Assembly (NCBI GenBank): GCA_031284315.1
Contig: JAITAB010000021.1
Span: 1-64,000 of the forward strand
Source: Campylobacteraceae bacterium
GTDB taxonomy: Bacteria; Campylobacterota; Campylobacteria; Campylobacterales; Campylobacteraceae
Length of the DNA: 64,000 nt
Direction of reading: 5' to 3'
A model generated the notes under the pieces. That model saw only the letters and a program-made list of their open reading frames with translations. It was not told the DNA's origin and did not search any database. Below are positions 14,469-23,179 of this stretch, piece after piece. The translations under genes and the position numbers were made by a program. Positions within the stretch are counted from its first letter, which is position 1. Every line of letters starts with the position of its first letter.

Positions 14469-15461
14469 ATGAAAAAATTTTTAAAGGTTTTATTAGGAGT
14501 TGTTGTTGCGGCAGGCGTGTCAAACGCGGCTGACTATACCATCAAAGTTTCGCATGTCGTCAATGCCAATACGCCTAAGGGCAAAGCGGCTGATTTTTTT
14601 GCAAAAAAAGTTGAAGAGCTGACAGAAGGCAAAGTCAAAGTTGAAGTTTTTCCAAGCGCGCAGCTATCCAAAGATGAAGACGTTTTAAGAAAGCTTCAAA
14701 TGGGAAATGTGCAGATTGCCATGCCAAGTCTCTCTGTTTTTACAAGGATAACGCCCGAAATGCAGCTTTTTGACTTACCGTTTATATTTAGAGACAAAGA
14801 GCATTTGTATAAAGTCATGGACGGCAGCGTCGGCGGCAAGCTTAAAAAGAAAGTTGAAGAGAAGGGTTTTATCGCTATGGAGTATTGGGACGCAGGCTTT
14901 AAAAATTTCTCATCAAGCAAAAAAACTATCATAGAGCCGCAAGATGCAAAAGGACAGAAATTCCGCTCTATGAGTTCAAAAGTGCTTGAAGCGCAATTTA
15001 AAGCCATAGGCGGCAATCCGCAGATTTTACCGTTTTCGGAAGTTTATTCGGCTTTACAGCAAGGCGTTGTTGATGCGGCAGAAAATCCATACGCGAATTT
15101 TTATAACTCCAAATTTCATGAAGTTCAGTCAAGCTATACGATAAGCGACCATGGATATTTGGGATATCTTGTCATCATGAGCAAGAAATTTTGGGACGGC
15201 TTTCCTGAAGATTTGAAACCGCTTGTCGTTCAAGCCATGAAAGAAGCTACCGCTTACGAGCGCGAAGAGGCGGCTAAAGATGACGAAAATATTTTAAAAC
15301 TTTTGAAAGAGTACGAGGCTAATTCAAAAGGCAAATTTAAAATTTATACGCTCACAGAAGCGCAAAAAGCTAAATGGCGAAGCGTTATGGAGACTATATA
15401 TCCTCAATTTTACGGCATTATAGGCGAGGATTTGATAAAAGAGACTATCAATACGAAATAA
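14469..15461 (+). CDS. dctP: TRAP transporter substrate-binding protein DctP
   Basis: Signal peptide; 'VNANTPKGKAADFFAKKVEELTEGKVKVEVFPSAQL...', 'YSALQQGVVDAAENPYANF'. Confidence 0.93.
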   Translation: MKKFLKVLLGVVVAAGVSNAADYTIKVSHVVNANTPKGKAADFFAKKVEELTEGKVKVEVFPSAQLSKDEDVLRKLQMGNVQIAMPSLSVFTRITPEMQLFDLPFIFRDKEHLYKVMDGSVGGKLKKKVEEKGFIAMEYWDAGFKNFSSSKKTIIEPQDAKGQKFRSMSSKVLEAQFKAIGGNPQILPFSEVYSALQQGVVDAAENPYANFYNSKFHEVQSSYTISDHGYLGYLVIMSKKFWDGFPEDLKPLVVQAMKEATAYEREEAAKDDENILKLLKEYEANSKGKFKIYTLTEAQKAKWRSVMETIYPQFYGIIGEDLIKETINTK

Positions 15462-15480
15462 TTTCTTTAAGTTTAAAACA

Positions 15481-15512
15481 GGCGCAAACCGCTGCAGCTT
15501 TGCGCCTTAACT
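15481..15512 (+). terminator. intercistronic hairpin between dctP and dctQ
   Basis: GGCGCAAA-CCGCTGCAGC-TTTGCGCC followed by TTAACTTTT. Confidence 0.65.
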
Positions 15513-15527
15513 TTTGAAGGGTATTCC

Positions 15528-16076
15528 ATGTTTAAAAAAGCATTTGATTTTGTAGATAACATTGTTGTTACTATGAATAAAACTATCGCTGTGGGCGGTA
15601 TGGCTTTGGGTGTTTTGCTGGCATTTATTAATGTTGTGCTGCGTTATGTGTTTAATGAAGGTCTTTCATGGGCGGGGGAAATGACAAATTATCTTTTCAT
15701 CTGGTCTGCGCTTTTCGGCGCGGCGTACGGTTTTAAAAAGGGCATACACATCTCCGTAACGATACTTTTACATCTTTTCCCCATTAAAGTTGCGAAATTT
15801 TTCGTTATTTTCTCAAGCGCATTTTCATGTCTGTTTTTGCTGTTTATGGCGTATTGCGGAGGAGAACTTTTACTGCTTACGGCGAGCTTTGGCGAACTAA
15901 GTCCCGATTTGTGGAATATGCCTATGTGGATACCCATGATAGTCATTCCGCTCTCATTTGCCGCCGCATCATTCAGGGCTGGCGAAAAAGTGTATGAGTT
16001 TGCAAAAACGCCGGCAAGCGAGATACTTAAAACAAGCGAAGATGAGTTAATACATGACTCGGCTGTGAAAGAGTAG
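15528..16076 (+). CDS. dctQ: TRAP transporter small permease DctQ
   Basis: 4-TM small permease with 'NVVLRYVFNEGLSWAGEMTNYLFIWSALFGAAYGFKKGIHISV'; between dctP and dctM. Confidence 0.92.
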   Translation: MFKKAFDFVDNIVVTMNKTIAVGGMALGVLLAFINVVLRYVFNEGLSWAGEMTNYLFIWSALFGAAYGFKKGIHISVTILLHLFPIKVAKFFVIFSSAFSCLFLLFMAYCGGELLLLTASFGELSPDLWNMPMWIPMIVIPLSFAAASFRAGEKVYEFAKTPASEILKTSEDELIHDSAVKE

Positions 16077-16085
16077 GGCAATATT

Positions 16086-17402
16086 ATGATGATAATTACA
16101 CTGTTTGTTTTACTGTTTGTTTTGATGCTTATCGGCGTGCCTGTATCCGTCTCTTTGGGCGCAAGTACGATAATAGCGGCTCTTGTATTTACAGACCTGG
16201 ACGCTATGGGTCTTACAATGCATGTATTTGACGGACTTAATACATATACGCTTATGGCGATACCTATGTTTATTTTGGCAGGTTCATTTCTCTCCAAAGG
16301 AAGCGCGGCGCAAAGGATAGTGGATTTTGCAAAAGCGCTTGTAGGACATTTGCCCGGCGGTCTTCCGATATCGGCGATATTTGCTTGTACGGTATTTGCC
16401 GCCGTGAGCGGTTCGTCTCCCGCTACGGTTGTGGCAATAGGCTCTGTCATGTACGGCGCGATAAAAGAAGCGGGATATCCTGCGAAATATGCGATAGGAA
16501 CGATTGCTACAAGCGGAAGTTTGGGCATATTGATACCGCCTTCGGTTGTATTTATCGTTTATGGCGTAACTGCCGATCAGTCTATAGGAGATTTGTTTAT
16601 AGCGGGCATAATTCCGGGCATCATGCTTAGCCTTATGTTGATGTCGTTTGCATATTTCGGCGCAAAAAAACTTGGTTTCAAAGGAACTAAACCGCTAAGT
16701 TTTAAAGAAAGACTCAAAGCTTTTAAAGACGCATTTTGGGCGCTTTTGATTATTATTATTGTCATCGGCGGAATTTACGGCGGCATATTTACGCCGACAG
16801 AAGCGGGAGCCGTGTGCGCCGTTTACGCTTTTGCGGTTTCGTTTTTCGTATATAAAGATATAAAACTGAAAGATGTTTATAGAGTGGTTTTAGACTCTGC
16901 CATGACGACTTCCATGATATTTTTTATTATCGCTAATGCCATGATTTTTGCGCATTTTTTGACTGACCAGACGATTCCGCATCAGATAACGCAAATGATT
17001 TTAGACGCCGATGTCGGACCTGTTACATTTTTGATTATCGTAAATATACTGCTTCTTATTATGGGACAGTTCATGGAGCCTTCATCGGTTGTCATGATAA
17101 CAACGCCTCTTTTACTTCCTATCGCCGTTGCTCTGGGCATTGACCCGATACATCTTGGCGTCATTATGATAGTCAATATGGAGATAGGCATGATAACGCC
17201 GCCTGTGGGGCTTAATCTCTTTGTCGCAAGCGCGATAACGGGGCTAAGTCTTAAAGATGTCGTTGTAGCGTCTTTACCGTGGGCTGTTACGATATTTACA
17301 GGGCTTATGCTTATCACTTACATACCGCCTATCTCATTGCTTTTGGTGAAATTTCCATACTATCTTGAAATGTTTCAACAGTTTATCGGCGGGTTATTTT
17401 AA
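16086..17402 (+). CDS. dctM: TRAP transporter large permease DctM
   Basis: 'AVSGSSPATVVAIGSVMYGAIKEAGYPAKYAIGTIATSGSLGILIPPSVVFIVYG', 'GGIYGGIFTPTEAGAVCAVYA'. Confidence 0.95.
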   Translation: MMIITLFVLLFVLMLIGVPVSVSLGASTIIAALVFTDLDAMGLTMHVFDGLNTYTLMAIPMFILAGSFLSKGSAAQRIVDFAKALVGHLPGGLPISAIFACTVFAAVSGSSPATVVAIGSVMYGAIKEAGYPAKYAIGTIATSGSLGILIPPSVVFIVYGVTADQSIGDLFIAGIIPGIMLSLMLMSFAYFGAKKLGFKGTKPLSFKERLKAFKDAFWALLIIIIVIGGIYGGIFTPTEAGAVCAVYAFAVSFFVYKDIKLKDVYRVVLDSAMTTSMIFFIIANAMIFAHFLTDQTIPHQITQMILDADVGPVTFLIIVNILLLIMGQFMEPSSVVMITTPLLLPIAVALGIDPIHLGVIMIVNMEIGMITPPVGLNLFVASAITGLSLKDVVVASLPWAVTIFTGLMLITYIPPISLLLVKFPYYLEMFQQFIGGLF

Positions 17403-17413
17403 TTTTTATCATA

Positions 17414-17432
17414 CGGAGGAGTTACTCCTCCG
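17414..17432 (+). terminator. hairpin after dctM
   Basis: Perfect CGGAGGAG-TTA-CTCCTCCG inverted repeat just past the dctM stop; no strong T tract. Confidence 0.45.
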
Positions 17433-17604
17433 CTCGTACGATTTAACGCCAATACATTCTATTGCTTGTTACAAAAAGTAACACTGTTACGATAAAAGAC
17501 AGATTATTCGCATTATGTCATATTCAAGTCGTTTCTCTCGCTTATAATGAACCGTTTTATTTAAAAATTTCGCTGTTACAGCGGTTTTGCAGGAGAGCAT
17601 TTTT

Positions 17605-19389
17605 ATGGAAAAAATTAGAAATTGGAAAAATTATACCGTTCAAAGTTTAGTTTTCTGGGTCATTGTCGGTATAATCATGGGCGTTTTTTGCGGATATTTT
17701 TTAGCCGACAGGCAGGATATTGAAATTTTTGCGGTGAAAAGCTCGGAAAACAGCGCTTCAATTTTTCTAACTTTGCCGAAAAATTCCGACAAAAGCGTGG
17801 AACTGCTTCTTGCTAAAAATTCCGCAGCAGCTATAAGCGCGACGACAGACCACCAAAACGGCACTTACAGCGCGGTCATAACATCCGAAGAAGACGGCGC
17901 GGCAGACATACTGTATAACTTCAATTTCACAGCCGATACGAATATGAAAAAACTAACATATATAATGCATGAGAGCGCGGGCGGCAATATCTACAATATT
18001 CAAGGCGGCTTCAAACTGCGTGTGAATTTCGGCGAAGGCGGCGCGGTAGAAACTTTCAACTCCGAAAATGCCAAAGAAGGCTACACGCACCGCACTACTG
18101 ACGCTATGGGGCTTGGCGTAAAGGTCAAAAAAGGCATAGATATTTTTATCTGGGTCTTGAAACTATTGGTCGGACCAATTATATTTTTGACCATAATTTT
18201 AGGCATCATAGGGCTTGAAAGCCTTAAAAAAGTCGGCTCCATCGGACTTAAAGCATTTATATATTTTGAGATAGTAAGCACATTCGCTTTGGCTATAGGC
18301 ATACTGTTCGGCAATTTTTTAGCTCCGGGCGCGGGCATGGATATAGATATGAGCGCACTCGACGCATCAAGCGTAGCGGTAACGGCAGGCGGCGGGATAA
18401 GCATTTGGGCGGAAGTGAAAATGATATTGAAAAACGCAATGCCTGTTTATTACATGGCGAGCGAAAACGGCTTGTTTAGTTTCATGCAGGGCGGCGAACT
18501 TGTCAAGGGGTGGATTATCCCCGATCCGATACATCCGTTTACAGAAGGAAAAACGCTGCAAGTTTTGGTCATGGCGCTGAGTTTAGCTATGCTTATTTCA
18601 GCGTTTGCGGGGAGATTTAAAGAGAAAATATTAGAGCCTTTGACAAGAGCGCAGGATTTTTTCTTTTTTATTTTAAAACTCCTTATGTGGTTTTCGCCTG
18701 TTGCCGCATTTTGTGCAATGTCGTTTTTGATAGGCAAATTTGGTATTGATACTATCGTAAATATGGGTTCTCTGCTGCTGGTAATGCTCTTTTCGTGTCT
18801 GGTATTTATATTTGCGGCGCTTGGGCTTATCCTGCACTTTTTCTTTAAGATTAATATTTTTAAATTCATGTACTATATCCACAAAGAGGTGCTTGTAGTG
18901 TTTGCGACCTCTTCAAGCGAAAGCGCGCTGGGACCGCTCATGAGAAGGCTTGAACAAGCAGGCGTGGGCAAAGGCGTAACGGGGCTTGTCGTGCCGACGG
19001 GTTATTCGTTCAATCTTGACTGTACAAATATCTATCTCGCTCTTTCCATCATCTTTTTATCGCAGGCTACGGGCGTCAATCTCACGCTGTTTCAGCAATT
19101 GACTATTCTGGTGATTTTGATGATTACATCAAAAGGCGCGGTCGGCGTTACGGGGTCTGGATTTATCGTGCTTGCGGGAACTTTGCAGGCGGTGAGCTGC
19201 GGCATAGAGCCTGCCGCTGTGGCGATACTTTTGGGCGTTGATAAATTTATGAGCGAAATGCGCGCCGTTGGAAATCTCTGCGGAAACGCCGTCGCGGCGG
19301 TTGTTGTCGGAGCATGGGATAAGCAGATAGAGATGAAAAAATTTAAGCATACGCTAGATAATCCCAAAAGCGTTCACAGCATTTTATAA
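17605..19389 (+). CDS. dicarboxylate/amino acid:cation symporter (DAACS family) with N-terminal periplasmic insertion
   Basis: 'LKLLVGPIIFLTIILGI', 'TGYSFNLDCTNIYLALSIIFLSQATG', 'SKGAVGVTGSGFIVLAGTL', 'DKFMSEMRAVGNLCGNAVAAVVV'. About 140 aa of non-TM sequence follow the first TM. Confidence 0.9.
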   Translation: MEKIRNWKNYTVQSLVFWVIVGIIMGVFCGYFLADRQDIEIFAVKSSENSASIFLTLPKNSDKSVELLLAKNSAAAISATTDHQNGTYSAVITSEEDGAADILYNFNFTADTNMKKLTYIMHESAGGNIYNIQGGFKLRVNFGEGGAVETFNSENAKEGYTHRTTDAMGLGVKVKKGIDIFIWVLKLLVGPIIFLTIILGIIGLESLKKVGSIGLKAFIYFEIVSTFALAIGILFGNFLAPGAGMDIDMSALDASSVAVTAGGGISIWAEVKMILKNAMPVYYMASENGLFSFMQGGELVKGWIIPDPIHPFTEGKTLQVLVMALSLAMLISAFAGRFKEKILEPLTRAQDFFFFILKLLMWFSPVAAFCAMSFLIGKFGIDTIVNMGSLLLVMLFSCLVFIFAALGLILHFFFKINIFKFMYYIHKEVLVVFATSSSESALGPLMRRLEQAGVGKGVTGLVVPTGYSFNLDCTNIYLALSIIFLSQATGVNLTLFQQLTILVILMITSKGAVGVTGSGFIVLAGTLQAVSCGIEPAAVAILLGVDKFMSEMRAVGNLCGNAVAAVVVGAWDKQIEMKKFKHTLDNPKSVHSIL

Positions 19390-19393
19390 GTTA

Positions 19394-19420
19394 AGAGTTT
19401 GAGTAAATAGCTCAAACTCT
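19394..19420. terminator. bidirectional terminator between convergent genes
   Basis: AGAGTTTGAG-TAAATAG-CTCAAACTCT inverted repeat between convergent symporter and esterase genes. Confidence 0.6.
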
Positions 19421-19428
19421 GTCTGAAA

Positions 19429-20760
19429 CTATTCGGCATTCAAAAAATCACCAACATCAAGCAGTATCAGCTCGTTATCATCAGCCTTGTTAGGCTCTCT
19501 GCTGCTTGAAAACGGCAGATTATTATCGTTGCCTACCACAATATGTCTGCCGTCCACAATATCCACATTTTCAATGGTAAAAAACGGAAATTTAAAAACG
19601 CCCTCGCTTAGCGGTTTTCGTGAAAGTTTTTTGGAGTCGTTGATATTCAGCAAATCTATATAGGCGATTTTTCTGACATTGGCGTTTGACTGATTTAACT
19701 CTATCAAATAAACTCTTTTAAAAAGCGGCAGATTGTCAAAACACTCTTTAGCGTTTTGATTTGTTTTGCAGGCTTTTTCACTGACTCCCTCGCCGTTGTC
19801 TCTTTCTATGATTAACCCTCTGCCTTCGCTTATCATGTTAAAATCGCCTATGGCGTTGCCGTTTTTTTCAAGCGGATATTTCCAAAAACGCCCAGTCCAT
19901 TTTTGAGTTTTTACATCAAACTCCAATATGCGCAGATACTCTTTGCCATCTTCGTTTTCGTAACTGTTTTGTTTCGCGTCATATAGCGCGCCCTCAAGCA
20001 AAGGATATAGTTTACTGCCGTCAATAGAAGCCGCCATGCCCTCAAAACCTTTTGAGCGTTTGACTTCAAAAGTTATGGATTTGTCCGGCGTATCGGGCGT
20101 TTTGAGGGCATAATGGTCGGGCGAGCGCACTATTTTGCCGTCTATAAGCGTCTCAAATACAGCCAATACCTTGCCGTTCATGTCGGCTTTGATAAGATAC
20201 GGTCCGAATTCATCGCCAATCCAAAAATGACCGTCTATTATCTGAAAACTCTCCGTATCAAAATCCGCCCCTGTCAAATAGCGTTTTTTGCTTCCTTCAT
20301 TTACTATGTGAAACGGGACATTTTTATCCTCATCATGTAAAAAAACGCTTTTTAGCGGCTTGAATTTTCCGCTTTTAAAGTCCACTTTATAATGGTTTAG
20401 ATAGAGCATAAAATCAGGCGAATTGGCTTTTGAGCCCGCTCCGTTATCTGTCAAAAGCCATAAAGCGCCGTCTTTTAGATATTTGATACCCGAATGCCCT
20501 TGAAGCGGCTGTCCGTCAAACGGCAAAAACATGCCTGTCGGACGGGCGTTTGAGAGTCCTTCTACGGAGGATAATTTATCTACTCTTTTTGAAGTCGTAA
20601 ATTTTCCGCTTGTTTTTAAACTTTCAGGCGCGTCTTTCGGGGCTTTGATAAAAGAGTTCGCTTCAAGCAGGGCATGTCCTGCCAAATCGGACGGATACTC
20701 TTTGGCGTCAAGCCAGCCTGCGCAGCATGCAGCCAATGTCAAAATAACTCTTTTCAACAT
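19429..20760 (-). CDS. esterase-like activity of phytase family protein (exported)
   Basis: Signal peptide; 'SGIKYLKDGALWLLTDNGAGSK', 'DTESFQIIDGHFWIGDEFGPYLIKADMNGKVL', 'GFEGMAASIDGSKLYPLLEGAL'. Confidence 0.82.
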   Translation of the reverse strand: MLKRVILTLAACCAGWLDAKEYPSDLAGHALLEANSFIKAPKDAPESLKTSGKFTTSKRVDKLSSVEGLSNARPTGMFLPFDGQPLQGHSGIKYLKDGALWLLTDNGAGSKANSPDFMLYLNHYKVDFKSGKFKPLKSVFLHDEDKNVPFHIVNEGSKKRYLTGADFDTESFQIIDGHFWIGDEFGPYLIKADMNGKVLAVFETLIDGKIVRSPDHYALKTPDTPDKSITFEVKRSKGFEGMAASIDGSKLYPLLEGALYDAKQNSYENEDGKEYLRILEFDVKTQKWTGRFWKYPLEKNGNAIGDFNMISEGRGLIIERDNGEGVSEKACKTNQNAKECFDNLPLFKRVYLIELNQSNANVRKIAYIDLLNINDSKKLSRKPLSEGVFKFPFFTIENVDIVDGRHIVVGNDNNLPFSSSREPNKADDNELILLDVGDFLNAE

Positions 20761-20855
20761 GTAACACTCCTCAATTCAAATTTTGATATTGGAATTTTGC
20801 ATAAAAATTATTGCCAAACCGCTACCGCTATAAACAATCCGACATCATGGTATTT

Positions 20856-22079
20856 TTAAAATGATTTTCTCAAAATATCCGCCGCGCAATAGCGATAGGA
20901 CAGGGCGCATGATATAAGTAAAATGAGAGATAAAACTGCGAAAAAAGCAATCATTGAGCCAAAATCATAAGCGGTTACGAAAATATCAATATGAAATCCC
21001 TGCTTCAAGGAGAGCTGACGCGATACGAATTTTGCGCCGAAAATTCCAAGTGCGCCGCCTGTTATCACCCCAATAAGCACGAGCGACATAAATCCTATCC
21101 AAATCAGAAAAAAAATGCGGTAAAAATTCGCGCCGATAGCCCTTAAAAGCGCGATTTGCCGCTGTTTTAGCTTCAAGTAAAGCATGGAAACAGCCGTTAT
21201 GATAAATATCGCCAGAGCCTGCGCGCCTATGCTCACTTTTGACAATATGCCGCTGAGGTCGCCCAAAACAGTGTAAAGTTTCGTCAAAACTTCAGCTGGA
21301 AACACTGCCTGCGTTAAATTTTTCCTGTACAAGGCGCGCAATTCATAAGCTCCCGAGATACTTTTTGGCTTTACGGCTATGGCTGAAATCGGCGGTATTT
21401 CGTCCCCCTCCAATATCGCGCGTTCTTCATATTCCCCGCTTTCATGCCCTTCTTCATGATGATTATGTTCCATCAAGCCGTGTATATTCCAAATGCTCTC
21501 AATCGGCACAAAAACTGCTCTGTCCCATGCATTGTTATAACGCGGCGCGATGCCCACAACTTCGTACTTTACCTCTTCATGTAAGCGTGTGTCAAAGTCT
21601 CCTGACATGCCGTGCAAAGGAGAAAATTTCTGCCCAATAAACATTCCCGTATCAACGCCTGCGACCGCTTCAAAACCGTTTGAAAATATTCTGCCGTTTT
21701 CAATGGGAGTTTCATTGTTATTTGTTATCAAAACAGCGGTTGTTCCGATAATGGGCAAATCAAGATAGTAATCCCCGAAAGCTATCGGCGCCGCCCATGA
21801 AGCCAAAGGATTGTTCAAAATATCCAAATAACGCCTGCCGTCTAATAGAGGCAGAGGCGCGGAGTGCAAAAATACTGTAGATAAAACAAGCTGCGTTTCA
21901 CTTCCCGCCGCGCCGACAAGCAAGTCAAATCTTTCAGCCGCTTTTGCGCTGTTTTCACGCAGCGCGCGTTCTTGTAAAGTTATGAAAAGCCCGAAAGATA
22001 TAACTCCCGCGCTTAACAGAACAATCGCCAAAGCGCCGAGCCACATGCGTTTAATATCAATCCAAACAAGCTCTATCAT
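20856..22079 (-). CDS. ABC transporter permease (MacB/FtsX-like) with His-rich loop
   Basis: N-terminal TM, large periplasmic domain, three C-terminal TMs including 'LKLKQRQIALLRAIGANFYRIF'; loop 'MEHNHHEEGHESGEYEE'. Confidence 0.85.
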   Translation of the reverse strand: MIELVWIDIKRMWLGALAIVLLSAGVISFGLFITLQERALRENSAKAAERFDLLVGAAGSETQLVLSTVFLHSAPLPLLDGRRYLDILNNPLASWAAPIAFGDYYLDLPIIGTTAVLITNNNETPIENGRIFSNGFEAVAGVDTGMFIGQKFSPLHGMSGDFDTRLHEEVKYEVVGIAPRYNNAWDRAVFVPIESIWNIHGLMEHNHHEEGHESGEYEERAILEGDEIPPISAIAVKPKSISGAYELRALYRKNLTQAVFPAEVLTKLYTVLGDLSGILSKVSIGAQALAIFIITAVSMLYLKLKQRQIALLRAIGANFYRIFFLIWIGFMSLVLIGVITGGALGIFGAKFVSRQLSLKQGFHIDIFVTAYDFGSMIAFFAVLSLILLISCALSYRYCAADILRKSF

Positions 22080-22747
22080 ATAAAAGAAGCCTCTATTTTT
22101 CCGCCTTTTTTGAGTTCAAGACGGCATGTAAGCCGTTCAATCAAACTCTTATCATGCGTAGCGCAGACAAAAGCGCATTTTGTCTCGTCGGCCAAAGCAA
22201 GAAGCAATTTTGCCGCCTCTGCGCTGTTTTGCGCATCAAGGCTGGCGGTCGGCTCGTCCGCCATGATAATTTTTGGGGATTTTATCAACGCTCTTGCGAT
22301 GGCGACTCTCTGTTTTTCGCCGCGCGAAAGAAGGTCTATATTTTTTGAATATTCAGTGATATTTAATCGTTCCAAAAGATAAAAGGCTCTTTGTGAAAAG
22401 CGTTTGGGTATTTTGCAATGGCGGAATCTTATCGGCAGCAAGACATTTTGCACCGCCGAAAGACCCGAATAAAGATAAAAATCCTGCATGACAAGTCCGA
22501 TATTTTCATATCTGAATCTATCTTTTTCCATTTGGCTTAAAGTATCAACCCTTCTATTATTCCAAAAAATCCCGCCGCCGCTTATCCCTTCAAGCAGGCA
22601 TAAAATATTTAAAAGCGTGCTTTTGCCGCTGCCCGATTCGCCCGTAATGGCAAGTTTGACGCCGCTTTTCAGTTCAAGATGAGGAATATCAAGCGCCAAA
22701 TGCTCTTTAAAACGCACTTTCACATCTTTTAAAATAATGCTTTTCAT
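22076..22747 (-). CDS. ABC transporter ATP-binding protein (LolD/MacB type)
   Basis: Walker A 'ITGESGSGKSTLLN', signature 'LSRGEKQRVAIARALI', Walker B 'PKIIMADEPTASLD'; 4-bp overlaps with both neighbours. Confidence 0.94.
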   Translation of the reverse strand: MKSIILKDVKVRFKEHLALDIPHLELKSGVKLAITGESGSGKSTLLNILCLLEGISGGGIFWNNRRVDTLSQMEKDRFRYENIGLVMQDFYLYSGLSAVQNVLLPIRFRHCKIPKRFSQRAFYLLERLNITEYSKNIDLLSRGEKQRVAIARALIKSPKIIMADEPTASLDAQNSAEAAKLLLALADETKCAFVCATHDKSLIERLTCRLELKKGGKIEASFI

Positions 22748-23169
22748 AATTTTTTAAACACCGCTTCTCTTAAACGAAGCAAGCTTACAAAGCCGCTATT
22801 TTCGTCCGTGTATGAGCCGTATTCTAGTATCCCTTCCGCGCGGATGATCGCGTTGTACTGCACAAAAGTTTGATACTCTTTCAAGTACACGACAACGATA
22901 TCTGACGACCAGTCGGTATCGGAAGAACAAAACGGACACAAAGCCATAGGCATTTTTGTAAGTACGAAAAAGTTGGATTTGGCTTTCAGCGGCGGCGCCA
23001 TAAAACCGTCAATAGTAACTTTTTTGCTTGCGAGCGATTTGACTTTTTGCGAAATTGACAACCCCATGACGCCTGCATCGTCATAGAGTTCGTCAAATGT
23101 GATAATCTCCTGCGCATGAGCAAAGTTTAGGCATAAAACAATCGCCGCCGCCAAAAATATTTTCATCAA
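22744..23169 (-). CDS. periplasmic protein, DUF3299-like, co-encoded with ABC exporter
   Basis: Signal peptide; 'VTIDGFMAPPLKAKSNFFVLTKMPMALCPFCSSDTDW' resembles DUF3299-type proteins. Family assignment tentative. Confidence 0.6.
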   Translation of the reverse strand: MMKIFLAAAIVLCLNFAHAQEIITFDELYDDAGVMGLSISQKVKSLASKKVTIDGFMAPPLKAKSNFFVLTKMPMALCPFCSSDTDWSSDIVVVYLKEYQTFVQYNAIIRAEGILEYGSYTDENSGFVSLLRLREAVFKKL

Positions 23170-23179
23170 ACGGCGCGCT

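Noticed and set aside
15689-16528. 279-aa minus-strand ORF over dctQ/dctM
   Set aside because: Antisense to TRAP permease genes; typical long shadow ORF opposite membrane protein genes.
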